The position numbers and the translations under genes are program-made. A stretch of 11,166 bases of DNA from Campylobacteraceae bacterium (lineage in GTDB: Bacteria > Campylobacterota > Campylobacteria > Campylobacterales > Sulfurovaceae), in assembly GCA_027063105.1 (NCBI GenBank), contig JAMOSL010000095.1:1-11166 (forward strand). The letters run 5' to 3'. Shown one piece after another: positions 1-6,629 of this stretch. Within the stretch, counting starts at the first letter, position 1. Every line of letters begins with the position of its first letter. The notes below the pieces were generated by a model that saw nothing but the letters and a program-made list of their open reading frames with translations, was not told the origin of the DNA and ran no database searches.

Positions 1-1
1 A

Positions 2-214
2 GATAATATTAATGAAATATATAATATTTTAGGAGTTAATAAAACTGATAGTTTCGCAATAGTTAAGAGAAAATATAGAGAATTAGTTAAAAAATATCAT
101 CCTGATACTATAAATAATAAAGAGTTGAATAGGGAGTTTATATATCAAGCTAAAGAAAAAATGCAAGAGTTAAATGATGCTTATAGTGCAATCAAAAAAG
201 AAAATAGTTGGTAA
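2..214 (+). CDS. J-domain (DnaJ-like) protein, C-terminal part, truncated by window start
   Basis: The reading frame is open from base 2 to a TAA at 212-214 and gives the last 70 residues of a protein whose 5' end lies outside the window. It has the shape of a J domain: a YNILGV start, a basic helix (KRKYRELVKKY), the HPD tripeptide that J proteins use to stimulate Hsp70 (DnaK) ATPase, and a closing helix with NDAYSAI. The protein ends only a few residues after the J domain, so that domain is C-terminal. This matches DjlA/TerB-type co-chaperones rather than classical DnaJ, which continues with a G/F-rich and a zinc-binding region. The domain call is secure, but DjlA-like identity is an inference because the N-terminal part is not visible. 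It lies 41 bases upstream of efp on the same strand. Confidence 0.85.
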   Translation, partial: DNINEIYNILGVNKTDSFAIVKRKYRELVKKYHPDTINNKELNREFIYQAKEKMQELNDAYSAIKKENSW

Positions 215-222
215 CTATACGA

Positions 223-228
223 TATAAT
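223..228 (+). promoter_or_regulatory. candidate -10 box for efp
   Basis: A perfect TATAAT lies 27 bases upstream of the efp start codon, in the gap after the J-domain gene. There is no convincing -35 box, which is usual for sigma-70 promoters in Campylobacterota. It could give efp its own transcript, but read-through from upstream is also possible. In AT-rich DNA such a hexamer can arise by chance. Confidence 0.35.
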
Positions 229-255
229 TCTTTATATATTTTCTAAGGAGTTATA

Positions 256-822
256 ATGGCAGTAATAAGTATGGGTGATATCAAAAAGGGTGTAAGACTA
301 GAAATAGATGGAAATCCTTTTAGAGTTACAGAGTTTCAACATGTAAAACCAGGAAAAGGTGCAGCATTTGTTAGAGTTAAAATTAAGAATTTATCTACTG
401 GTAAAGTTATAGAAAAGACAATTCATGCAGGTGATAAATTTGAGATTCCAGAGTTAGAGCAAAAAACTATGCAATACCTATATGATGATGGAGATTTCCT
501 TCAATTTATGGATACAACAACTTATGATCAGATTGGTTTAACTCATGAGCAAGTTGGTAAAGATACTTTTGACTTTATGATAGATAGTATGGAAGCAGAT
601 ATTTTATTTCATAATGGTCAAGCAATATCTGTTGAAATTCCTCAAACAGCTACATATACAGTTGTAGAGACACCTCCAAACTTTAAGGGTGATTCACAAG
701 GTGGAAAAAAACCAGCAACTCTTGATAGTGGGGCAGTTGTTCAAGTTCCATTCTTCATTTTAGAGGGTGAAAAAATTAGGGTTGATACTGTTGAAGGTAA
801 GTATTTAGAGAAAGCTAAATAG
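256..822 (+). CDS. efp: elongation factor P (EF-P)
   Basis: EF-P binds the ribosome between the P and E sites and relieves stalling at polyproline stretches. The 188-residue product has the usual full length for the family. The N-terminal KOW-like domain carries the loop HVKPGKGAAFVR, and the central lysine of PGKG is residue 34, the position that receives the post-translational modification in many bacteria. The two OB-type domains follow, including YLYDDGD (about 74-80), the long VVETPPNFKGDSQGG segment (about 136-150) and a C-terminal region ending in GEKIRVDTVEGKYLEKAK. The start is set by a strong AAGGAG at 245-250. No modification enzyme is encoded nearby, so the sequence does not show which modification Lys34 carries. 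The identification is firm. Confidence 0.97.
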   Translation: MAVISMGDIKKGVRLEIDGNPFRVTEFQHVKPGKGAAFVRVKIKNLSTGKVIEKTIHAGDKFEIPELEQKTMQYLYDDGDFLQFMDTTTYDQIGLTHEQVGKDTFDFMIDSMEADILFHNGQAISVEIPQTATYTVVETPPNFKGDSQGGKKPATLDSGAVVQVPFFILEGEKIRVDTVEGKYLEKAK

Positions 823-828
823 TATCAA

Positions 829-848
829 AGAGGCATATATATGCCTCT
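829..848. terminator. perfect palindrome between convergent genes, likely bidirectional terminator
   Basis: The 20 bases form a perfect palindrome: an 8-bp stem AGAGGCAT/ATGCCTCT around an ATAT loop. It starts six bases after the efp stop codon and overlaps the stop codon (847-849) of the convergent adaptor gene. Only short, broken T stretches follow on either strand, so it is a weak intrinsic terminator by the usual criteria. Its place between two convergent genes favours a role in ending both transcripts. Confidence 0.5.
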
Positions 849-1656
849 ATCTTGCTTTATCTATAACTATTTTCGCATACATTCCTGGAAAAATATTTTT
901 TCCATTAGTATCAAAGCTAACACGGATTTTAATTTTATGTGTCATCGGATTTGCATTTGGTATTAATGCTTTTATCTTTCCAATTGTTTTGTAATCTAAT
1001 GATGGAATAGCTACTTTTACAGTATCACCTTTGTGAACATGTTTCATAATTCCTTCTGATATAGAGACATCTATTTCTAAATCTTCCATATCAACCATCA
1101 TGACGGTAAGCATACCAGGCATTACCATATCACCAACTTTAATATTCTTTTGAACAATAACACCATCTGATGGTGCTTTCATCTTAAGATAATTAAATAC
1201 TGTTGCTAATTGCTTGGCTTTGATTGACATCTGTTCTACCATAACTTGAGCTGTTTCGAGCATAGATTCAGCATTTTCTGCCATTGTATTTAAATCATTA
1301 AGATCAGTCATAGGCATCATCATTTTATTATTTGCTTTAAGCTCTAACTTCTCTTTTCTTTTTTCTAATACTTCAAGACGCTTCTTCCAGAATTCAACAA
1401 CAAGTTTAGATTGCTCTAATCCTAAATCTGCTTGAGATTTCATCATATCAAACTCTGCTGATTCCATCTCATACAAATCATCTTCTCGTTTAACGAAATC
1501 GCCAAGCTGAACATAAACTTTTTTAATATACCCCATATAGCGACTACCTATCATTTTCTGACCATTAGATATGACTGTACCAGTTAAGGTGATTTGATTT
1601 GCACCAGCTTCAATGAAGGTTGTTAAAAAGAGTGTTACAAGCAGTAATTTTTTCAA
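847..1656 (-). CDS. RND-type periplasmic adaptor (membrane fusion protein), methionine-rich
   Basis: This 269-residue protein resembles the periplasmic adaptors (HlyD/AcrA/CusB type) that join an inner-membrane pump to a TolC-type channel. It has an N-terminal signal sequence (KKLLLVTLFLTTFIEAGA), the first lipoyl half (GYIKKVYVQLGDFVKREDDLYEM, about 42-64), an alpha-helical hairpin (about 66-155), the second lipoyl half (MKAPSDGVIVQKNIKVGDMV, about 159-178), and a beta-barrel/proximal part ending in FPGMYAKIVI. The start codon is TTG (1654-1656), chosen because AAGGA lies 7 bases upstream and it gives a complete signal peptide. About 24 residues are methionine, including MMMPM at 112-116 in the hairpin, which recalls but does not prove metal-related adaptors. 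It is preceded by the cytochrome gene with 31 bases between them. No pump or TolC gene is adjacent. Confidence 0.85.
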   Translation of the reverse strand: MKKLLLVTLFLTTFIEAGANQITLTGTVISNGQKMIGSRYMGYIKKVYVQLGDFVKREDDLYEMESAEFDMMKSQADLGLEQSKLVVEFWKKRLEVLEKRKEKLELKANNKMMMPMTDLNDLNTMAENAESMLETAQVMVEQMSIKAKQLATVFNYLKMKAPSDGVIVQKNIKVGDMVMPGMLTVMMVDMEDLEIDVSISEGIMKHVHKGDTVKVAIPSLDYKTIGKIKALIPNANPMTHKIKIRVSFDTNGKNIFPGMYAKIVIDKAR

Positions 1657-1687
1657 AAAAATATCCTTATTAATTATTTATATAGTA

Positions 1688-2098
1688 TTACCATTTTCTT
1701 AATTGAGTGTGACATGCCATACACTCTTTTGTAATTTTTGTATAAGCTTGAATTGCTTGGATTGTATCACCAGCTTTAAATCTTTCTAATATATCTTGAG
1801 TTTTTTTCTTGATTTTTTTTCTAACTCTATTAGTTATTTGTACTTTATTATTTGTATAGCGAGTCATGACATCTTTTTCTTCAATCTCTTCTAATGGTGG
1901 TACAACCTTGACTATTGTATCAGCTAATTTTGCTGAACCCTCTTTAATCATATCATAATTATTATAGAAAAATCCATTTTGAATATCTTGCATAGCCAAT
2001 GCCATAGTTTGCATATCTAAGATTCTATCCTGTTGTGTATATGGATTTGCATTTACTATAGTCCCTATTATTGCCAGTGCAATTATTGATCTTTTCAT
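1688..2098 (-). CDS. exported monoheme cytochrome, cytochrome c'-like
   Basis: The 136-residue product begins with a signal peptide (KRSIIALAIIGTIVNA) and so should act in the periplasm. It has one heme-c attachment motif, CMACH at residues 126-130, only six residues from the C terminus (followed by TQLRKW). A largely helical body with a C-terminal CxxCH followed by a basic residue is the layout of the cytochrome c'/c556 family, whose members bind small gases or transfer electrons. The family assignment is an inference from layout, and general similarity is weak. The ATG is preceded by AGGAG (2104-2108, minus strand). It is the first gene of an operon with the RND adaptor gene, so the two proteins probably act in the same envelope process. 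Confidence 0.75.
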   Translation of the reverse strand: MKRSIIALAIIGTIVNANPYTQQDRILDMQTMALAMQDIQNGFFYNNYDMIKEGSAKLADTIVKVVPPLEEIEEKDVMTRYTNNKVQITNRVRKKIKKKTQDILERFKAGDTIQAIQAYTKITKECMACHTQLRKW

Positions 2099-2132
2099 TT
2101 TAACTCCTAGTGTGTAATGTTTTATGTAACAA

Positions 2133-2138
2133 ATTGTA
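2133..2138 (-). promoter_or_regulatory. candidate -10 box for cytochrome/adaptor operon
   Basis: Read on the minus strand this is TACAAT, preceded by TGG, giving a possible extended -10 (TGGTACAAT). It lies 34 bases upstream of the cytochrome start codon. No clear -35 box is visible. Confidence 0.35.
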
Positions 2139-2293
2139 CCACATAAAAATTAATATACTAGAAGAAATGAGACATTTTATCAATATAGATAACTAGAATT
2201 TATTTTTTAAGTTTCTATTTAGAGAAAGATTGATATAGTTTTTTGTGCAGAAAATGCAGAATATTAAGAAACCCAATTCCTGGAGGATTAAAA

Positions 2294-3790
2294 ATGAAAA
2301 GAATCGTATTGGCTAGTGCCATTGCAATCGCGAGTATTACAACAGCACAAGCTGAATTTAGCTTTGGAGATATGTTCAAAGATATGAAAGATGCAGCGAC
2401 ATCTATGAGTCATGATGCTAGAGATAGTGTTACAGCAATGAAAGACGGAGCAGTAGAAACAAGTAAAAGTGCAGAAAGAACTGTAACTAATGTGAGTAGA
2501 GATGCAAAGGATTCTGCAGTAAAAGTATCTGATGACTTGAAAACAAGTGAAATTGCTACTGTGAATAGTTCAGAGCGTGCAGTAACTAATATTAGTAAAG
2601 ATGCTAGAGATAGTACTATTGAGATCGCTGAAGATACAAAAGACTCAATCACTAATACAACTAGAGATATGAAAGATAGTTCTACAATGGCTACTAAAGA
2701 TTTTAAAGATTCTGCTGTAGCTATTTCTCATGATGTAAATGATGCAACTAAAACAGTATCAAATGATTCAAGAGATTCAGTTCAGACGGTATCAAACGAT
2801 TCAAGAGATTCAGTTAAAACAGTATCAAACGACACATCAGCATCTGTAAAAACAGTATCAAACGATTCAAGAGATTCAGTTAAAACAGTATCAAACGACA
2901 CATCAGCATCTGTAAAAACAGTATCAAACGATTCAAGAGATTCAGTTCAGACAGTATCAAACGATACATCAGCATCTGTAAAAACAGTATCAAATGATAC
3001 ATCAGCTTCAGTTAAAAATGTTTCAGATAACGTAAATGATAGTACAAAAACAATTTCAAATGATTCAAGAGATTCAGTAAATACTATTTCTAATAATGTA
3101 AATGACAGCACAAAAACAATTTCAAACGATACATCTGCTTCAGTAAAATCAGTTTCAGATAATGCAAATGATTCTACAAAAACAATTTCAAACGATTCAA
3201 GAGATTCAGTAAAATCAGTTTCGGAAAATGCAAATGATGCTACAAAATCAGTTGCAGATAATGCTGGAGATTCAGTAACATCGGTTTCAGATAACATTAA
3301 TGATACAACAAAAACAATTTCACATGATACTAGAGACTCAGTAAAAACAGTTTCAAATGATTCAAGAGATTCAGTTAAAAATGTTTCAGACAATGTAAAT
3401 GATTCTACAAAAACAGTATCAAATGATACTAGAGATTCGGTTAAAAATGTTTCAGATAATGCAAATGATTCTACAAAAACAATTTCAAACGATTCAAGAG
3501 ATTCAGTAAAATCAGTTTCAGATAATGTAAATGATTCTACAAAAACAGTATCAAATGATTCAAGAGATTCAGTAAAATCAGTTTCAGAAAATGCAAATGA
3601 TGCTACAAAATCAGTTGCAGATAATGCAAACGATTCAGTAAAATCAGTTTCAGACAATGCAAATGATACTACAAAAACAATCTCTAATGATACTAGAGAT
3701 ACAGCAAAAACAGTATCTAACGATGCTAATGATGCTACTAGAAAAGTATCTGACGATGTTAAAACTACAAGTGTAGATGCTACAAAATAG
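2294..3790 (+). CDS. exported hendecad-repeat protein, function unknown
   Basis: The best start is the ATG at 2294, with GGAGG at 2282-2286 and an immediate signal peptide (MKRIVLASAIAIASITTAQA, then EFSFGD). A frame-compatible TTG at 2243 would put 17 non-signal residues in front and is rejected. The mature part is almost entirely 11-residue repeats: two early copies, a 7-residue partial unit, then 39 in-register copies from residue 66 to 494, then DATK. Typical units are TVSNDSRDSVK, TVSNDTSASVK and SVSDNANDSTK. Positions 2, 6 and 10 carry V/I, a small residue and V/T, the 4-4-3 spacing of hendecad helices. The repeat part has no Cys, Pro, Trp or Tyr and one Gly. I see no membrane anchor. 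The pattern recalls group 3 LEA proteins and apolipoprotein-like helices by layout only. I do not recognise the gene. It is followed by a strong terminator, so it is probably transcribed alone. Confidence 0.88.
   Translation: MKRIVLASAIAIASITTAQAEFSFGDMFKDMKDAATSMSHDARDSVTAMKDGAVETSKSAERTVTNVSRDAKDSAVKVSDDLKTSEIATVNSSERAVTNISKDARDSTIEIAEDTKDSITNTTRDMKDSSTMATKDFKDSAVAISHDVNDATKTVSNDSRDSVQTVSNDSRDSVKTVSNDTSASVKTVSNDSRDSVKTVSNDTSASVKTVSNDSRDSVQTVSNDTSASVKTVSNDTSASVKNVSDNVNDSTKTISNDSRDSVNTISNNVNDSTKTISNDTSASVKSVSDNANDSTKTISNDSRDSVKSVSENANDATKSVADNAGDSVTSVSDNINDTTKTISHDTRDSVKTVSNDSRDSVKNVSDNVNDSTKTVSNDTRDSVKNVSDNANDSTKTISNDSRDSVKSVSDNVNDSTKTVSNDSRDSVKSVSENANDATKSVADNANDSVKSVSDNANDTTKTISNDTRDTAKTVSNDANDATRKVSDDVKTTSVDATK
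2489..3775 (+). repeat. 39 tandem 33-bp units (11-residue repeats)
   Basis: Thirty-nine consecutive 33-base units encode 39 in-register 11-residue repeats without a single insertion or deletion. Units 1-8 (2489-2752) are diverged. Units 9-16 (2753-3016) are nearly uniform and alternate between SNDSRDSV and SNDTSASV types. Units 10-11 (2786-2851) and 12-13 (2852-2917) match at 65 of 66 bases. Units 17-27 (3017-3379) resemble units 28-38 (3380-3742) in the same order, giving a second period of 363 bases. In the right-hand half, SNDSRDSV-type and SDNxNDST-type units tend to alternate, giving a 66-base period. Confidence 0.95.
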
Positions 3791-3813
3791 TAATTAATTA
3801 CTAATCTATTCTT

Positions 3814-3860
3814 TGCGAGGTGGTCTTTGACCATCTTGTATTTTTATTATTTTTATTTTA
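3814..3860 (+). terminator. rho-independent terminator after the hendecad-repeat gene
   Basis: Bases 3814-3825 and 3829-3840 form a 12-bp stem, counting several G-U pairs, around a TTT loop (core GGTGGTC/GACCATCT). A T-rich run with scattered A follows from 3841 to 3860. It lies 23 bases after the stop codon at 3790, a standard position, and should isolate the repeat gene from the next gene. Confidence 0.75.
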
Positions 3861-3909
3861 TTAACTATTATTAGATAGAATAACAATTATAAAAACTTTA
3901 GGAGCATAA

Positions 3910-4989
3910 ATGATATATAAAACCAAAGCAATTTTATCAATAGTAGGATTATCTACTTCACTATTAATGGGTGCAATAAGTATAGATAATAATCAATCTA
4001 GTGATGTAATAGAAGAAGTAAAAAGAACTGGTGGAGATGTTATCATTACTATCCCTTCTGTGCCTATACCAATTAAACCAATTAAGGTTACTACCATTGG
4101 TGGAAATTCTCCTGTTATTGAAAATATAAATAAATATGAATTAAGATCTATGGCAATGAAAGGTAATCGTCCTCCCGTTAAAGCTAAAATAACTGACAAC
4201 AAAATATCCAAAGCAAAAGTTGGAGAGATTGATAATAGTAGAGTTAGTTCTTACTTAAGAGGTAAGCTTCAAAGTTCTGAAAGTGTTATAAAGTCTCTTA
4301 AAGATGCTGGTTTTAAAATACTATCATCTGATAAAATAGATAAAAAAGGTAAATTAGTTACTATTGTATTTACTAATGATGTTTTAACTAAAATGGTAGA
4401 TAAAGATAATAGAGCTTTTGCAGGTACTCTAAGAGTTTTAATAAATAAAATAGACAAAGAGATAGCATTTAATAATCCTTTATATCAATCAAAAGCATTT
4501 ATGCAAGATGATTTTGATATGAAAATTATAGAAGGTATACTTGATTCAATTAGAAAGGCATTTCCAACTGTAACAAATTGTAATGATAAATTAAAGTTTA
4601 ATTTACTACCTAAGTATCATTTTATGGCATCAATGCCTTTTTATCAGGATATGATTACATTAGCAAAAGGTACTTCTACACAAGCATTACTGGAGAGTAT
4701 TAAAAAGAAAAAGAGAAAAAATATAGTTTATACCCATATAATTTCTAAAGATAGAGTTGTTATAGGCATAAAATTGGGAAAGAGAACTTCAAAATTTATA
4801 GATAAAATTGGAACTAAGAATGCAGGATTATTACCTTATCCAGTCCTTGTAGAAAATGGTGAAGCAAAAATCTTAGACCCTAAATATTATATATCTATTA
4901 TGTATCCAGAATTGAAAATGTCTCAATTCATGACAATTGCTACAATTCCTGATGATATAGAAAAAGATACAGGAAGAATGTTTAGATAG
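3910..4989 (+). CDS. exported protein with two diverged copies of one domain, possibly DUF302-like
   Basis: A TTTAGGAGCATAA leader gives a strong ribosome binding site before the ATG. The 359-residue product starts with a signal peptide (about 1-22, ending SLLMGA), then a proline/isoleucine-rich stretch (IPSVPIPIKPIKV, about 48-60). The rest looks like two copies of one domain, roughly 125-203 and 258-350. With an offset of 134 residues, AG at 171-172 matches AG at 305-306, NPLY at 189-192 matches DPKY at 323-326, and M198 lies close to M331. The second copy (AGLLPYPVLVE, then DPKYYISIMYPEL) resembles the end of DUF302 domains, but that link is from memory of the family and is tentative. There is a single mature cysteine (C224). 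The next gene starts four bases after the stop, so the two proteins probably work together at the inner membrane. Confidence 0.8.
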   Translation: MIYKTKAILSIVGLSTSLLMGAISIDNNQSSDVIEEVKRTGGDVIITIPSVPIPIKPIKVTTIGGNSPVIENINKYELRSMAMKGNRPPVKAKITDNKISKAKVGEIDNSRVSSYLRGKLQSSESVIKSLKDAGFKILSSDKIDKKGKLVTIVFTNDVLTKMVDKDNRAFAGTLRVLINKIDKEIAFNNPLYQSKAFMQDDFDMKIIEGILDSIRKAFPTVTNCNDKLKFNLLPKYHFMASMPFYQDMITLAKGTSTQALLESIKKKKRKNIVYTHIISKDRVVIGIKLGKRTSKFIDKIGTKNAGLLPYPVLVENGEAKILDPKYYISIMYPELKMSQFMTIATIPDDIEKDTGRMFR

Positions 4990-4992
4990 ATT

Positions 4993-5724
4993 ATGATCAA
5001 ATTTTTTGAATATGGAGAAAAGGTAGAAGGTTATTCTATTAGAGTATTAAACGAGCGAGAAGCTAGAGCAGGTGCAGGAATATTATTTGTCTTTGGTCTG
5101 CTTAGTTTAACTAATGCTGTTATGCTAGGTCATGTAATCGTAACAAAATTTTTTATTAGTTTTTTTACACTGGACTTTATAATTAGAGTTATGAATCCAA
5201 ATTACTCTCCCTCTCTTCTTTTAGGTAGATTTTTTGTACAGAACCAAACTCCAGAGTATGTTGGAGCTTCTCAAAAAAGGTTTGCATGGACTATTGGACT
5301 TATCTTAGCATTGCCAATGTTTTACATGATAGTTATTAATCCTTTGATGAATCCTATTAAGGTTGTAATTTGCATAATATGTCTCCTTCTTTTAATTACT
5401 GAATCAGCATTTTCAATATGTTTAGGTTGTAAAATATATAATTTAGTCAAAAAAGAAAAAGCTACACATTGTCCTGCTGGAGTATGCGAAATAAGAGTTA
5501 AAGAACCGATTCAACAATTTAATTTAGCACAGAAGATAATAACTATATTGCTAGTATTTTTAATATCAGTAGGAATTTATGCCTATATGACAAAATTGGA
5601 AGATAAAACCTTTTTAATGAATAAAGTAACTCAAATGATGATGTCGGATAAAGAGATAGCGTTACTTCAAAAAGCAGAATTTGAAAAAGAGGCTAATGCA
5701 TTTGAAGATGATGATGATTTTTAG
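4993..5724 (+). CDS. DUF4395 family integral membrane protein
   Basis: The 243-residue protein has about five hydrophobic segments (roughly 27-46, 48-66, 97-118, 120-142 and 179-197) and an acidic C-terminal tail ending EDDDDF. Conserved-looking features are NEREARAGAGIL (20-31), the loop NPNYSPSLLLGRFF (68-81), the segment TPEYVGASQKRFAW (86-99) and ESAFSICLGCKIYNL (137-151). These match my recollection of DUF4395 proteins in Campylobacterota and Bacteroidota. Two cysteine pairs stand out, C143/C146 and C160/C165 (HCPAGVC), which could bind metal or undergo thiol-disulfide exchange; this is an inference. The gene sits three bases after the preceding stop codon and lacks a strong ribosome binding site, so translational coupling is likely. 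The biochemical function of the family is unknown to me. Confidence 0.85.
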   Translation: MIKFFEYGEKVEGYSIRVLNEREARAGAGILFVFGLLSLTNAVMLGHVIVTKFFISFFTLDFIIRVMNPNYSPSLLLGRFFVQNQTPEYVGASQKRFAWTIGLILALPMFYMIVINPLMNPIKVVICIICLLLLITESAFSICLGCKIYNLVKKEKATHCPAGVCEIRVKEPIQQFNLAQKIITILLVFLISVGIYAYMTKLEDKTFLMNKVTQMMMSDKEIALLQKAEFEKEANAFEDDDDF

Positions 5725-5760
5725 GATTATTTCATAATATCATACTAAATAAATCTATGT

Positions 5761-5766
5761 TACAAT
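5761..5766 (+). promoter_or_regulatory. candidate -10 box for thiL-apaH
   Basis: TACAAT lies 26 bases upstream of the thiL start codon in a 68-base gap, preceded by an AT-rich stretch with no clear -35 box. No terminator is visible between the DUF4395 gene and thiL, so read-through is also possible. Confidence 0.35.
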
Positions 5767-5792
5767 CTTGCCAAAACTAGATTGGATAAAAT

Positions 5793-6626
5793 ATGGATAG
5801 TGAACACTTTCTTATAAATCAACTTACATCTAAGTACATCGGAGATGATGGAGCAGTTATTGGTAATATGGTTTATAGTGTAGATGCTTTTTATGAAAAC
5901 ATACATTTTAAAAGAGAATGGATGACTTTAGAACAAATTGCTAAAAAGGCTATGCTTGTGAATATTTCAGATGCTATTGCTATGAATGCTATTCCTCAAT
6001 ATGCTTTAGTATCTATAGCTATTCCCAAGGATATTAGTAGAGAAGATATTTTAAAATTAACTGATGGATTAGAAGAGACAGCTGATAATTTTGGATGCGA
6101 AATTATTGGTGGTGATACTGTTGGAGGAGATAAATTAGATATATCAATTACTATAATTTCTAAATCAGATAATCCACTATATCGGAAAGGTCTAAAGAGT
6201 GGAGATTTATTAGCATTTACAGGTAATTTAGGAGAGAGTAAAAGAGATTTAGACAGATTATTTAATGGAGAAAAAATAGATGAAAACTCTCGTTTTTTCA
6301 CTCCAACTTTGCGAGATAAATTTATATATAAGTCAAGAAATTTTTTATCTTCTGGAATGGATATATCTGATGGTTTATATTGCGATACAAATAAGTTATT
6401 GGAATATAATAATCTAGGATTTAATACTTTGATAGATATTAATGATAATATAGGAGAGAGTGGAGAGGAGTATGAGATGTTAATAGGATTTGATAAAAAT
6501 AATTTGAATGATGTATTAAAAATATCAGAAGATACTATGACACCGATAACAGTTTTTGCAGAAGTTGCAGACAATAAGAGACGATTCAATTGTAAAAGTC
6601 ACCATTTTAATTCGGAGATTATATAA
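5793..6626 (+). CDS. thiL: thiamine-monophosphate kinase
   Basis: ThiL phosphorylates thiamine monophosphate with ATP to make thiamine diphosphate, the active cofactor, in the cytoplasm. The 277-residue product carries the family motifs in order: GDDGAV (17-22), VDAFYENIHF (30-39), NISDAIAMNA (57-66), GGDTVGG (106-112), TGNLGESKRDL (143-153), DISDGL (190-195) and GEEYEML (224-230). The acidic residues D18, D19, D60, D108 and D193 sit where the PurM/ThiL fold binds Mg-ATP and substrate. It is shorter than the roughly 320 residues of the E. coli enzyme, but I believe compact forms are normal in Campylobacterota. GGAT at 5784-5787 is a modest ribosome binding site. The apaH gene follows after three bases. 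Confidence 0.93.
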   Translation: MDSEHFLINQLTSKYIGDDGAVIGNMVYSVDAFYENIHFKREWMTLEQIAKKAMLVNISDAIAMNAIPQYALVSIAIPKDISREDILKLTDGLEETADNFGCEIIGGDTVGGDKLDISITIISKSDNPLYRKGLKSGDLLAFTGNLGESKRDLDRLFNGEKIDENSRFFTPTLRDKFIYKSRNFLSSGMDISDGLYCDTNKLLEYNNLGFNTLIDINDNIGESGEEYEMLIGFDKNNLNDVLKISEDTMTPITVFAEVADNKRRFNCKSHHFNSEII

Positions 6627-6629
6627 AAA

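Noticed and set aside
2243..2293. Upstream extension of the hendecad-repeat gene from a TTG
   Set aside because: It would add 17 residues ahead of a complete signal peptide, and the strong GGAGG at 2282-2286 serves the ATG at 2294.
2489..3775. CRISPR-like array
   Set aside because: Regular 33-base periodicity comes from contiguous coding repeats without unique spacers, and the frame is open throughout.
2947..3834. Long antisense open frame across the hendecad array, and a shorter one at 2410-2652
   Set aside because: A 33-base repeat keeps its phase, so any frame without a stop in one unit stays open through the whole array. The translated product is a simple repeat image, and the start region lies in the terminator of the real gene.
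5996..6589. Open frame of 197 residues on the minus strand within thiL
   Set aside because: It is the shadow of a gene with all ThiL motifs; it has no ribosome binding site or recognisable domain.
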